13,169 nt of DNA from JAWPNA01 sp045402695 (GCA_045402695.1 JAWPNA010000259.1:1-13169), one strand, 5' to 3'; shown: positions 1 through 7,120, numbered from the stretch's first letter. Notes: generated from the letters alone by a model not told the origin. Numbers and translations are program-made.

Positions 1-2
1 CG

Positions 3-281
3 TCCAAATCCGATGCGCCGATCAAGGGAGTGCTGAGCGAGGGGGATCGCAAGGCCGACGCGGCGCACTCATCGGGGCGCATCGCCGCCCCCCCGCTGAA
101 GGCGCCGATGGGCAAGACCCTGTTCGGGGCCTTCGCGACCATGGCGACTCAGGCCGCCGCCACCCAGCCGGAGGGAATGCCGCGCCGTGTTGATCTGGAT
201 GAGCTGTACCGCCAGGTCCGCCTGCAAGCGGAGCGGCTCGCGCGCAGGGCATCACCCGCCGCCGCGCACCGGCGGTCATAG
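3..281 (+). CDS. C-terminal part of an unrecognised protein (partial at left edge)
   Basis: The frame is open from the window edge to a TAG at 279-281, so this is probably the end of a gene that begins outside. The visible 92 residues are rich in Ala, Arg and Pro. The last third (VDLDELYRQVRLQAERLARR) looks like an amphipathic, charged helix. No family, signal peptide or membrane segment is recognised. A GTG at 30 could serve as an internal start, but no convincing ribosome-binding site precedes it. An antisense frame is also open here and reads as a low-complexity shadow. The gene is separated from tnaA by about 185 bp, so the two are probably not one operon. Whether it is coding at all is moderately supported. 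Confidence 0.45.
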   Translation, partial: SKSDAPIKGVLSEGDRKADAAHSSGRIAAPPLKAPMGKTLFGAFATMATQAAATQPEGMPRRVDLDELYRQVRLQAERLARRASPAAAHRRS

Positions 282-352
282 CCCACGTCCCCTATCGCGC
301 CACGGCGTCATTTCGCGCCCTGTGCGCCATCCGACCCACCGTCCTCCCTTCC

Positions 353-389
353 CGCGCCGCGGCCGCCCCGCGGGCACGGCCGCGGAGCG
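353..389 (+). other. GC-rich inverted repeat (hairpin) upstream of tnaA
   Basis: A perfect 9-bp inverted repeat, CCGCGGCCG (357-365) and CGGCCGCGG (377-385), encloses an 11-nt loop. Beyond one G/A mismatch the stem gains three more pairs (353-355 with 387-389). It sits 72 bp after the stop of the left gene and about 78 bp before the tnaA start. No T-run follows, so it is not a classical intrinsic terminator. It could be a factor-dependent terminator for the left gene or a leader structure for tnaA, or chance in a GC-rich spacer. No clear -35/-10 pair was seen in 282-466. Confidence 0.3.
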
Positions 390-466
390 CGTCCGGGACT
401 GGAATGCGTTTTGCGAAGCCAGCGTCTGGACGTCCCAGATGGACGATCCTCGAGCGAGGGAGCCGC

Positions 467-1891
467 ATGCCCGTCATCATCGAACCGTTCCGCATCAAGG
501 TGGTCGAGCCGATAGCCCTCACGACCCGGCGAGAGCGTGCGCGGCATCTGGCCGCGGCCGACTACAACCTGTTCGCCCTGCCCGCCCGGCACATCACCTT
601 CGATCTGCTCACCGATTCCGGAACCTCCGCCATGAGCGCCGCGCAGTGGGGCGCGATGATGGTCGCGGACGAGTCGTACGCCGGCTCGCGGTCGTATTAC
701 CGGTTCGAGGAGGTGGTGCGTGATCTCACCGGCTACCGCCACATCATCCCGACGCATCAGGGCCGGGCGGCCGAGAGGATCTTCTTCCAGATCACGGTCC
801 GCCCCGGGATGATCATCCCCAACAACAACCACTTCGACACGACGCGCGCCAACATCGAGTATGACGGCGGCGATGCGCGCGACCTGGTCGTGAGGGAGGC
901 GTCGGACACCGCCTCGGACTTCCCATTCAAGGGAAACGTCGATCTGGATCGCCTCGAGGATCTGTGCCGGAGACACGCCAGGCGGATCCCCTTCGGGATG
1001 CTCACGATCACCAACAACACGGGAGGAGGGCAGCCCGTGAGCCTGGAGAACATCCGCGCGGTCGCGAAGATCCTCCACGTCCATGGCCTCCCGTTGATCC
1101 TCGACGCCTGCAGGTTCGCCGAGAACGCCTACTTCATCAAGCTGCGCGAACCGGGTCAGGCGAAACGCTCGGTGGCTGACATCGCGCGGGAGATCTTCCG
1201 GCTGGCCGACGGCTGCACGTTCAGCGGCAAGAAGGACGGTCTCGTGAACATGGGCGGGCTCCTGGCGCTCAATGATGAGAAACTGGCCGCCGAGTCGCGC
1301 AACGTGCTCATCCTGACGGAGGGCTTCCCCACCTACGGCGGCTGCGCGGCGCGCGACCTGGAGGCGCTCGCCGTGGGGCTGCGCGAGGTGCTTGACGAGA
1401 GCTACCTGGAGTACCGGCTCGCCAGCGTGCGCTATCTCGCTGAAGGGCTCAACCGCTCGGGGATCCCCACAGTCAAACCTCCCGGCGGCCATGCGGTCTT
1501 CATTGACGCGAGGAAGCTGCTGCCTCACATCCCATCGCACCAGTACCCCGGACAGGCGCTTGCCATCGAGCTGTACATGGCGGGCGGGATCCGTTCCTGC
1601 GAGATCGGAAGCGTCATGTTCGGCAGGCGCGGCAATAAGGGCCGTGTCATCCCATCGAGCCTGGAGCTGGTGCGTCTGGCGCTGCCCCGCCGCGTCTACA
1701 CTCAGAGCCACGTGGATCGAATCATCGAGATCTGCGCCGGCGTCGCCTCTCGGGCGCCACGCCTCGCCGGAGTCCAGATGACCTACTGCCCGCCCTACCT
1801 GCCGCACTTCACGGCGAAGTTCAGACCCCTGAAAGCCGCGGCCGGACCCTTGGCGCGCGGCGAGAAGCGTGCCCGCGCGGCGCGCGGATGA
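467..1891 (+). CDS. tnaA: Tryptophanase (L-tryptophan indole-lyase)
   Basis: This PLP-dependent beta-eliminating lyase splits L-tryptophan into indole, pyruvate and ammonia in the cytoplasm. The 474 residues match the usual 470 or so along the whole length, from EPFRIKVVEPI near the start to PHFTAKF near the end. The PLP lysine is the second Lys of SGKKDGLV (K256). Related tyrosine phenol-lyases differ at three known substrate positions, and here all three are of the tryptophanase type: Asp124 in HFDTT (Thr in phenol-lyase), Ile380 in SCEIGS (Arg), and His447 in PHFTAKF (Phe). ATG 467 is chosen because GAGGGAG lies about 6 nt upstream and the protein then begins like the family; an upstream ATG at 404 only adds non-homologous residues. 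About 20 basic, Ala-rich residues extend the C-terminus. A UspA gene follows after 12 nt, probably in the same transcript. Confidence 0.93.
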   Translation: MPVIIEPFRIKVVEPIALTTRRERARHLAAADYNLFALPARHITFDLLTDSGTSAMSAAQWGAMMVADESYAGSRSYYRFEEVVRDLTGYRHIIPTHQGRAAERIFFQITVRPGMIIPNNNHFDTTRANIEYDGGDARDLVVREASDTASDFPFKGNVDLDRLEDLCRRHARRIPFGMLTITNNTGGGQPVSLENIRAVAKILHVHGLPLILDACRFAENAYFIKLREPGQAKRSVADIAREIFRLADGCTFSGKKDGLVNMGGLLALNDEKLAAESRNVLILTEGFPTYGGCAARDLEALAVGLREVLDESYLEYRLASVRYLAEGLNRSGIPTVKPPGGHAVFIDARKLLPHIPSHQYPGQALAIELYMAGGIRSCEIGSVMFGRRGNKGRVIPSSLELVRLALPRRVYTQSHVDRIIEICAGVASRAPRLAGVQMTYCPPYLPHFTAKFRPLKAAAGPLARGEKRARAARG

Positions 1892-1903
1892 AAGGAACGC
1901 ATC

Positions 1904-2353
1904 ATGAGAATCCTGCTGGCTTATGACGGCTCACGCCACTCTGACTCCGCGGTCGATGAGACGCTGAGAAGACCCTGGCCCGCCGGCTCGCAGGTCCACC
2001 TCGTCATGGTGCTCGAGTGGCCGCTGCTCATGGTGCCGTCCGACGGCATCGAGGTGACGGGGCCGATAAGCGAAGGGGTGCTCGCCTCGCAGCGCCAGGA
2101 GGCTTACCACAGGCTCCAGGCCGTCGTGGACCGATTCCGATCGCGGCCCGACCTCCAGGCGACCTACGAGCTGCGTGAAGGAAGCGTGAAACACGCGCTC
2201 CTGGACGCGATCCAGGACTGGAAGGCCGACCTCGTCATCGCGGGCTCCCACGGCAGGAAGCCGCTCGCGAGACTCTTCGTGGGCAGCGTCTGCCATGCGC
2301 TCGTGACGCACGCCCCCTGCAACGTCGAGGTCGTCAAGACGCCCCCGGATTGA
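1904..2353 (+). CDS. Universal stress protein, UspA family
   Basis: A single-domain, 149-residue cytoplasmic protein of the UspA fold. It begins with the typical first strand MRILLAYDGS, followed by the Asp at residue 8 that usually contacts adenine. It carries the ATP-binding signature G-x2-G-x9-G-S at residues 114-128 (GSHGRKPLARLFVGS), so it is probably an ATP-binding rather than a non-binding member. The final strand PCNVEVVK is also family-typical. AAAGGA sits about 7 nt before the ATG. The gene starts 12 nt after tnaA, which suggests co-expression, perhaps under oxygen limitation or stress (inference). Its last 20 bp overlap the 3' end of the convergent persulfide dioxygenase gene. The partner process is unknown. 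Confidence 0.92.
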   Translation: MRILLAYDGSRHSDSAVDETLRRPWPAGSQVHLVMVLEWPLLMVPSDGIEVTGPISEGVLASQRQEAYHRLQAVVDRFRSRPDLQATYELREGSVKHALLDAIQDWKADLVIAGSHGRKPLARLFVGSVCHALVTHAPCNVEVVKTPPD

Positions 2354-3755
2354 GTCCCCGGTCATGCGCGGTCGGCAAGCTCGCGGCCTCCCACGCGGCG
2401 ATGCCGCCCACGAGATCGGTGACGCCGGTGATGCCGCGTGCCACAAGCAGGCCGGCGGCGATCGAGGAGCGGTAGCCGCTGGCGCAGTGCAGGACGATCC
2501 GGCGCCCGCGAGGGATGTCGGCGATCCTCTCGTCGAGCCGGTTCAGCGGGATGTTCAGGCTTGACTCGATCCGCTTCTCCTCCCACTCCTTCGCCCCCCT
2601 CACGTCGAGAACGAGGGGCGGCTCCGGCGAGGCGAGCTGCTCGGCCAGAGCCGCGGCCGTCACACGATCGATCCCACGGATCAGATCGCTGCGCCCGGCG
2701 AGAGCCAGCATGCCGCCCCCGAGATAGCCCGCGACGTGATCGAAACCGATGCGTCCGAGGCGGATCGCGGCTTCCTGCTCCCGGCCCGACTCCGCGACGA
2801 TGACGATGGGAGTCTCGCGGGAAAGCAATGTCCCCGCCCACGTGGCGAACTTGCCCGTCAAGCCGATGTTGATGCCGCCGGCCAGGTGCGCGCCGGCGAA
2901 CTCGGCCGGCTCGCGCACATCGAGCACCGTCGCTCCCGCGTTCTTCATCCGGATCACTTCCTCGAGCGGGAGCGGCTTCAGGGCGCGATCGAGGCTTTGC
3001 TCCAGGGTCGCCCGCTCCTGGCGATTGAGCAGGGCGTCGTGGGAAAAGTACTTGGGCGCTTCGGGTTGATCGGTCGTCGTCAGCCTGACAAACGCCTCCT
3101 TGCTCATCGGCTGCAGGGCGTGGTTGTAGCGGCGCTGCTCTCCAATGGTGGAGACGGTGTTCTGGCTCAGGTTCCTGCCGCACATCGAGCCCGCCCCGTG
3201 CGCCGGATACACCAGCGTCTCGTCGGGAAGGGTGAGGAGCTTGAGGCGAAGAGAGTCGTACAGCAGGCCCGCCAACTCCTCCGCGCTGATCCCCACGGAG
3301 GCCATCAGGTCGGGCCGCCCGACGTCCCCGATAAAGAGGGTGTCGCCGGTCAGCACGGCTTGAGGTGCTCCGGCGTCCTTCGCGAGATCGAACACGAGCA
3401 ACGAGATCCCCTCGGGCGTGTGGCCCGGCGTCTCGAGCGCCCTGCTCACGACGTCTCCGAGGCGCACCTCGTCGCCGTCCTTCATCGGCGCGAACGCGTA
3501 CTCGGCGGCGGCCCGGCTTCCCAGGTGGATCGTGGCTCCGACCCGATCACGAAGCTCGAGATGCCCCGCCACGAAGTCGGCGTGGAAGTGCGTCAGGAAG
3601 ACGTGCCGGATGCTCAATCCCAAGCTGCGCGCGTCCTCCACGTATTGCTCGACGTCGCGCTGGGGATCGACCACCGCGGCGACGCCCGCTGTCTCGTCCG
3701 CAAGCATGTACGACGCGTGCGCGAGACATCCCAGGTAGTACTGCTTCAGGATCAT
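2334..3755 (-). CDS. Persulfide dioxygenase-like metallo-beta-lactamase fold protein with two rhodanese domains
   Basis: 473 residues in three domains. Residues 1 to about 260 are an ETHE1/CstB-type beta-lactamase fold. Iron ligands expected from the family are visible: His56 in THFHAD, His112 in PGHTPEG and Asp138 in TGDTLF; His186 (YPAHG) is also present. The usual H-x-H-x-D-H reads H-F-H-A-D-F, losing the second-site His, which is compatible with mononuclear Fe(II) persulfide dioxygenases. Residues about 265-355 are a rhodanese fold without catalytic Cys (VAESGRE in the active loop). Residues about 365-465 are a second rhodanese with Cys424 in HCASGYRS. By analogy with CstB it should oxidise persulfides to sulfite and thiosulfate in the cytoplasm. 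The ATG overlaps the stop of the MutS-like gene (ATGA), and GGGAGG lies 8 nt upstream. The 3' end overlaps the Usp gene tail-to-tail. Confidence 0.9.
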   Translation of the reverse strand: MILKQYYLGCLAHASYMLADETAGVAAVVDPQRDVEQYVEDARSLGLSIRHVFLTHFHADFVAGHLELRDRVGATIHLGSRAAAEYAFAPMKDGDEVRLGDVVSRALETPGHTPEGISLLVFDLAKDAGAPQAVLTGDTLFIGDVGRPDLMASVGISAEELAGLLYDSLRLKLLTLPDETLVYPAHGAGSMCGRNLSQNTVSTIGEQRRYNHALQPMSKEAFVRLTTTDQPEAPKYFSHDALLNRQERATLEQSLDRALKPLPLEEVIRMKNAGATVLDVREPAEFAGAHLAGGINIGLTGKFATWAGTLLSRETPIVIVAESGREQEAAIRLGRIGFDHVAGYLGGGMLALAGRSDLIRGIDRVTAAALAEQLASPEPPLVLDVRGAKEWEEKRIESSLNIPLNRLDERIADIPRGRRIVLHCASGYRSSIAAGLLVARGITGVTDLVGGIAAWEAASLPTAHDRGLNPGAS

Positions 3756-5593
3756 GACGACGGCCTCCCGCCTGTTTCTTCACTCTCCGGAACCCCGACA
3801 TCCAGACCCACCGCGCGCATCAGCTCCAGCGCGTTGCTCTTGCGCACGACACCGGGCCTCATGATGTAGTCGAAGGTGATCCGGCCATCCTCGAGGTGGT
3901 CCTCGAAATGGACGTTGCCGGCCCGCCGGCCGAGAGCCTCCGCGATGTGGGCCAGAGCCAGATCGTGCGTCGTCACCAGGCCTATCGCCCGGCGATCCAC
4001 CAGGCCGCGCACGACCGCTTCGGCACCGATCCTCCGGTCGTGAGAGTTGGTGACGTGCAGCATCTCGTCAATGAGGAAGATGACCGGACTGCCGTCGCGT
4101 GTCAGGTCCACGATCTTCCGCAGGCGCGTGATCTCCGCGTAGAAGCGCGACGTGCCGGCCTGCAACGAATCCTGGACACGGATCGAGGCGCCCACGGCCA
4201 GAGGAGACAGGCGCAGGCGTCCCGCGCGCACGGGCGCGCCGGCCAGCGCCAGCACCGTGTTGACGCCCACAGTGCGCAGCAGCGTGCTCTTGCCCGACAT
4301 GTTAGAGCCGCTCACGATCAACACGTTCTGGCCCTGACCGAGACGCAGGTCGTTGCGCACGCAACGCCCCCTGGGGAGAAGAGGATGCCCCAGTCCCTCC
4401 GCCTCGAACAACGCGCCTCCCTCCGCGATCTCGGGGAACGGATCGGCCGGGTTCTCGTAGGCGTACCCGGCCAGGGCGCAGAGCGCCTCGATCTCACCGA
4501 CCGCCGCGAGCCACCGCGGCACGGCGGGGCCAGAGACCGCCCGCCACGACTCGATGGCGTGCGCGAGCTGCGTGCTCCAGAGGAGCAGGTATCCGACCGG
4601 CGAAAACAACTGATTGCGTCGCGCGTCGAGCAGCTCGATCAGCCGTCGCAGCCTCGCGATCCGCCGCGACGGGGGTTTCCCCTCGGTGTCCAGCGCCGCG
4701 CGCAGCTCCACCAGCATTGGCGCGGTGAACCGCTCGCGCTCGAGGCGCCCGAGCACCTCGGACAGCAGTGCCAGGTCCCGCCCTGACCTCTCCACCGCCC
4801 CCACCACGTGCCTCACGCGCGCGCGCAAAGGCAGGGCGAACAACCCCTCGATCGCAAGCGCGGCGATGAATGGGAGGTACCCGGTCAACCCCGAGAGCCA
4901 GGCCGCCAGCGTCCCCACGCCCACCAGCGGCAGCGCGGCCGCCGCCAGCTTCGCGGCGAGCGACGTGAGCGAGGCCGGCTGCCCGGCCCATTCGGCCAGA
5001 GCATCGGGATCCACTCCCGCGCGCACCTCATCGCCCAGCAGTGCCAGATCCTCCCTCAGATCGACGTGAGCGCGCAGCTCCCTCACCGCAGCCTGGCGCT
5101 CACGCACCTGCGAGGGAGGCGACTGCGAGCGCAGCCACGAGGCCAGCGTCTCTTCGCCCGCGCGGGTCCGGGCGGTGCAGAGCAGCTCGAACAGCGAGCC
5201 CTGTCCGAACAGATCCAGGTCGGCGGCGAAGAGATGATCGGCGTCGAGGAACCTGAGCCCGGCCTCGCCCTTCCCCATCCAGCGATGATCGAGCCGCGCC
5301 AGGCTTTTTTCGTAATGGACCGCCGCCCGCTCAAGCCTTCGGCGCGCCTGGATCACGCGCTCGTGCCCGACGACGAGCACGGCGAAGGCAAGCGCCGGCA
5401 GGGCCAGCCATCCGGGGCCGAGGATCGCCTCGCCCCACCAGAGCCAGGCCAACCCTGCCGCGATCGCGAAGAGCGCCAGCCTGGCGGCGGAGATCGCCCG
5501 CTCGCCGCGCGACAGTTTCGCGGCCGCCGCCCGCCGAGCGGCCAGGCGTCTTGCGTACTCCGTTGCGGGATCGAGCGGTCCGGGGCTGGGCAT
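3752..5593 (-). CDS. Membrane-anchored MutS-like ATPase (MutS domain V family)
   Basis: 613 residues, much shorter than MutS (about 850). It lacks the N-terminal mismatch-reading domain and the C-terminal Smr nuclease of MutS2. Two hydrophobic pairs are visible: residues about 34-75, and about 213-256 within the central helical region. The C-terminal third is the MutS ABC-type ATPase: Walker A GSNMSGKS (429-436), Walker B VIFLIDE (504-510), then TTHD (541-544) as the switch His region. After Walker B the family usually reads G-T-N-S; here it is V-T-N-S. The role is unknown; a membrane-tethered DNA or nucleotide-dependent function is inference, and mismatch repair should not be assumed. ATG 5593 lies only 8 nt after a TATACT element, suggesting a leaderless transcript. 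The stop overlaps the persulfide dioxygenase start by 4 bp. A relic of this gene's 5' end occurs again at 6917-7048. Confidence 0.87.
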   Translation of the reverse strand: MPSPGPLDPATEYARRLAARRAAAAKLSRGERAISAARLALFAIAAGLAWLWWGEAILGPGWLALPALAFAVLVVGHERVIQARRRLERAAVHYEKSLARLDHRWMGKGEAGLRFLDADHLFAADLDLFGQGSLFELLCTARTRAGEETLASWLRSQSPPSQVRERQAAVRELRAHVDLREDLALLGDEVRAGVDPDALAEWAGQPASLTSLAAKLAAAALPLVGVGTLAAWLSGLTGYLPFIAALAIEGLFALPLRARVRHVVGAVERSGRDLALLSEVLGRLERERFTAPMLVELRAALDTEGKPPSRRIARLRRLIELLDARRNQLFSPVGYLLLWSTQLAHAIESWRAVSGPAVPRWLAAVGEIEALCALAGYAYENPADPFPEIAEGGALFEAEGLGHPLLPRGRCVRNDLRLGQGQNVLIVSGSNMSGKSTLLRTVGVNTVLALAGAPVRAGRLRLSPLAVGASIRVQDSLQAGTSRFYAEITRLRKIVDLTRDGSPVIFLIDEMLHVTNSHDRRIGAEAVVRGLVDRRAIGLVTTHDLALAHIAEALGRRAGNVHFEDHLEDGRITFDYIMRPGVVRKSNALELMRAVGLDVGVPESEETGGRPSS

Positions 5594-5611
5594 CGGCGAC
5601 AGTATAATGTG
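5531..5611. repeat. Left copy of an 81-bp direct repeat: MutS-like 5' end plus shared promoter
   Basis: This stretch aligns without gaps to 6986-7066, with 11 mismatches in 81 positions counted by eye. The last 25 bp (5587-5611) are identical. Weaker similarity continues leftward to about 5516. It contains the first codons of the intact MutS-like gene (minus strand), its start region and the -10 element. The mismatches lie in the coding part, while the promoter end is unchanged. Confidence 0.9.
5601..5608. promoter_or_regulatory. Overlapping bidirectional -10 element (left copy)
   Basis: The plus strand carries a perfect TATAAT (5603-5608), 56 nt upstream of the 102-aa gene. The minus strand of the same site carries TATACT (5606-5601), ending 8 nt before the ATG of the MutS-like gene. 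A start of transcription about 7 nt downstream would coincide with that ATG, so the minus-strand mRNA would be leaderless. No good -35 box was found at 16-18 bp spacing on either strand. Symmetric -10 boxes driving divergent transcription are a known bacterial arrangement; usage here is inferred. Confidence 0.5.
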
Positions 5612-5663
5612 AGGTCAGCCAGACAGGAGTACGGAGCACCATCATTTCGGGAAGGAGATCAAG

Positions 5664-5972
5664 ATGCGGATGCTTTTGCAGGTGAAGATCCCGCACGACC
5701 GGTTCAATGCCGCGGTGCGCGACGGATCGGCAGGACCGAAGCTAAGCCGGATTCTGGAGGAAACGAAACCGGAAGCCGTGTACTTCACGGAGCGCGACGG
5801 TCAGCGTGGGGCCGTCATGATCGTCGAGATGGCGGACCCATCCAAGATCCCCACGTTTGCTGAGCCGTGGTTCCTTACGTTCAACGCCGACGTCGAGTTT
5901 CAACTGGTGATGACTCCCGAGGATCTGAAACGGGCCGACCTTGATGCACTGGGGAAGAAGTGGTCCAAATGA
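5664..5972 (+). CDS. Conserved small protein, about 100 residues, function unknown
   Basis: 102 residues, predicted soluble, with no signal peptide or membrane segment. It begins MRMLLQVKIP, has KLSRILEETKPEAVYFTE in the centre and ends with a TPEDL...LGKKW tail. The alternation of short strands and helices suggests a small alpha/beta fold, possibly a dimeric alpha/beta barrel (inference). I recall proteins of this shape as small conserved hypotheticals, sometimes with misleading enzyme names; no function is claimed. AAGGAG lies 6 nt before the ATG, and the TATAAT at 5603-5608 is well placed as its promoter. It is divergent from the MutS-like gene. Third codon positions are less GC-rich than in the flanking genes. 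Confidence 0.85.
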   Translation: MRMLLQVKIPHDRFNAAVRDGSAGPKLSRILEETKPEAVYFTERDGQRGAVMIVEMADPSKIPTFAEPWFLTFNADVEFQLVMTPEDLKRADLDALGKKWSK

Positions 5973-5999
5973 TGACCTCGCGCTGACCAATATCCACAT

Positions 6000-6024
6000 G
6001 GCCCCGCCAGCAGGCGGCGGGGCC
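6000..6024 (+). other. 9-bp perfect hairpin between the 102-aa gene and the CPBP protease gene
   Basis: GGCCCCGCC (6000-6008) and GGCGGGGCC (6016-6024) are exact complements around a 7-nt loop. The hairpin lies 27 nt after the stop of the upstream gene and just before the ribosome-binding region of the next one. There is no T-run after it. It may end or attenuate transcription of the first gene, or stabilise the mRNA end, with the CPBP gene being read through. Confidence 0.4.
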
Positions 6025-6049
6025 CAGGAAAAGCGAGGACTTGCCCGCC

Positions 6050-6922
6050 ATGCTCTCGCTCTGGAGGCGCCTCCCCGTCGTCGTGCGGGCTGTTCTCACT
6101 GGGAGCGTCGTGGGCGCGGTGGGCACCACGCCGTGGGCCGTCCTGGTGTCGGCAAACTCCAAGTATTGGCCCGCCGTGCCATGGGCGGTACCCCCGACCG
6201 CTCTGTACCTGTGGCTCTTCTGGCGATATGTCCAGGGAGCAGGATGGCCCCAGTCCACCGCGGACTCGCGACGCACGAGCTGTCGCGCCAACCGCCTCTC
6301 GGCGGAAGTCTGGGGGGCGGCGCTGTTCGCTGGCGGTCTGGGCCTCGTAACCTTGGTGTTGTTTCTCCGCGTCATGAACCGCCTGGTCAGGCTGCCAGCG
6401 CAGCCGACTGACGACCTGGCCCATATCCCGTCCGTGACCCTGGTGTCCTGGCTGCTCATGAGTGCTGTCGTCGCCGGGATCGCCGAGGAATCGTCATTCC
6501 GCGGCTACATGCAAGGGCCCATCGAGCGGCGTCACGGACCCGTGGTCGCGATCCTGGTGACGGGGAGCCTGTTCGGATTCGCTCATTTCACGCATCCCGA
6601 GGTCACACTCATCCTGATGCCATACTACCTGGCCGTCGCCGCCATCTATGGAGCGCTGGCGTACCTGACGAACTCGATCTTGCCGAGCGTCGTGCTTCAC
6701 GCAGGCGGAAACGTCTTGAGCGCCATCGGCCTGTTTGCGGGGGGGCGTGCGGAGTGGCAGGCACCGTCGAGCCCTGCGCCGCCGATCTGGGAAACAGGCG
6801 CCGACACGTCGTTCTGGATTTCCTGCGTGGCAACGTTCGTCGTGGGAGCAGCCGCGGTCTGGGCGTACGCTGCGCTCGCCAGCGTCGCGCGGAAAGCACC
6901 TCGACCTGCTGGCTTGCTATGA
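6050..6922 (+). CDS. CPBP family intramembrane glutamic endopeptidase
   Basis: A multi-pass membrane protease-like protein of 290 residues (CPBP/ABI family, related to Rce1). The family motifs are in order: EESSFR (E146, E147, R151) is the E-E-x3-R catalytic motif, FGFAH (F175 to H179) is the second, and H217-A-G-G-N221 is the third. The motifs lie in hydrophobic helices, and two further helices come earlier (about 12-32 and 42-58). The bacterial substrate is usually unknown; family members serve in bacteriocin self-immunity, prenyl-protein processing or membrane-protein trimming. ATG 6050 is preferred because GAGGA ends about 10 nt upstream; a TTG at 6041 would be only 1 nt from it. The gene lies between the two copies of the 81-bp repeat. 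Confidence 0.9.
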   Translation: MLSLWRRLPVVVRAVLTGSVVGAVGTTPWAVLVSANSKYWPAVPWAVPPTALYLWLFWRYVQGAGWPQSTADSRRTSCRANRLSAEVWGAALFAGGLGLVTLVLFLRVMNRLVRLPAQPTDDLAHIPSVTLVSWLLMSAVVAGIAEESSFRGYMQGPIERRHGPVVAILVTGSLFGFAHFTHPEVTLILMPYYLAVAAIYGALAYLTNSILPSVVLHAGGNVLSAIGLFAGGRAEWQAPSSPAPPIWETGADTSFWISCVATFVVGAAAVWAYAALASVARKAPRPAGLL

Positions 6923-7048
6923 AGTTCGGTGACCTCCAACAGGGTGGCGTGGGATTTTGGTCGAACTTGAGAGTTGTGCTCTCGCCCGCCGCGCGGCCAG
7001 GCGTCTCACGGGCTCCGTTGCCAGATCGAGCGGCGCTGGGTTGGGCAT
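6917..7048 (-). pseudogene. Orphan 5' relic of a MutS-like gene
   Basis: Reading the minus strand from ATG 7048 gives MPNPAPLDLATEPVRRLAAR..., which matches the start of the intact MutS-like protein (MPSPGPLDPATEYARRLAAR...) for about 27 codons. Similarity then ends, and the frame stops at a TAG (6919-6917) after 43 codons, inside the end of the CPBP gene. No further MutS-like sequence follows. This is a truncated duplicate of the gene's beginning, together with its promoter, and is not expected to encode a working protein. Confidence 0.85.
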
Positions 7049-7066
7049 CGGCGACAGTATAATGTG
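6986..7066. repeat. Right copy of the 81-bp direct repeat
   Basis: This is the partner of 5531-5611, in the same orientation, ungapped, with 70 of 81 positions matching by eye. It includes the relic's first codons and an identical promoter core. Downstream of the repeat both copies lead, after nearly equal distances (56 and 58 nt from TATAAT), to a plus-strand gene with an AAGGAG ribosome-binding site. The leader similarity beyond the repeat is weak. Confidence 0.9.
7056..7063. promoter_or_regulatory. -10 element of the right repeat copy, probable VOC gene promoter
   Basis: A perfect TATAAT (7058-7063) lies 58 nt upstream of the VOC gene ATG. The reverse strand again offers TATACT towards the MutS-like relic. 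As in the left copy, no good -35 box is visible. Retention of the core while the adjacent relic codons changed suggests it still serves the VOC gene (inference). Confidence 0.45.
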
Positions 7067-7120
7067 GCGTCATCCTGTTCGTGCCCATGCGGGCGTCGTT
7101 GGCAGGAAGGAGCACAGTTG

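Noticed and set aside
404..466. Upstream ATG for tnaA
   Set aside because: It adds 21 residues without similarity to tryptophanases. The ATG at 467 has a good ribosome-binding site and gives the usual N-terminus.
308..1807. Long antisense open frame of 499 codons opposite tnaA
   Set aside because: It lies wholly opposite a gene with full-length homology and key residues intact. Its product is low-complexity, Arg/Asp/Gly-rich and matches no family; GC-rich codons make such frames common.
5612..6985. Classical transposon between the 81-bp repeats
   Set aside because: No transposase or integrase reading frame and no terminal inverted repeats were seen. The repeats are direct and contain gene sequence.
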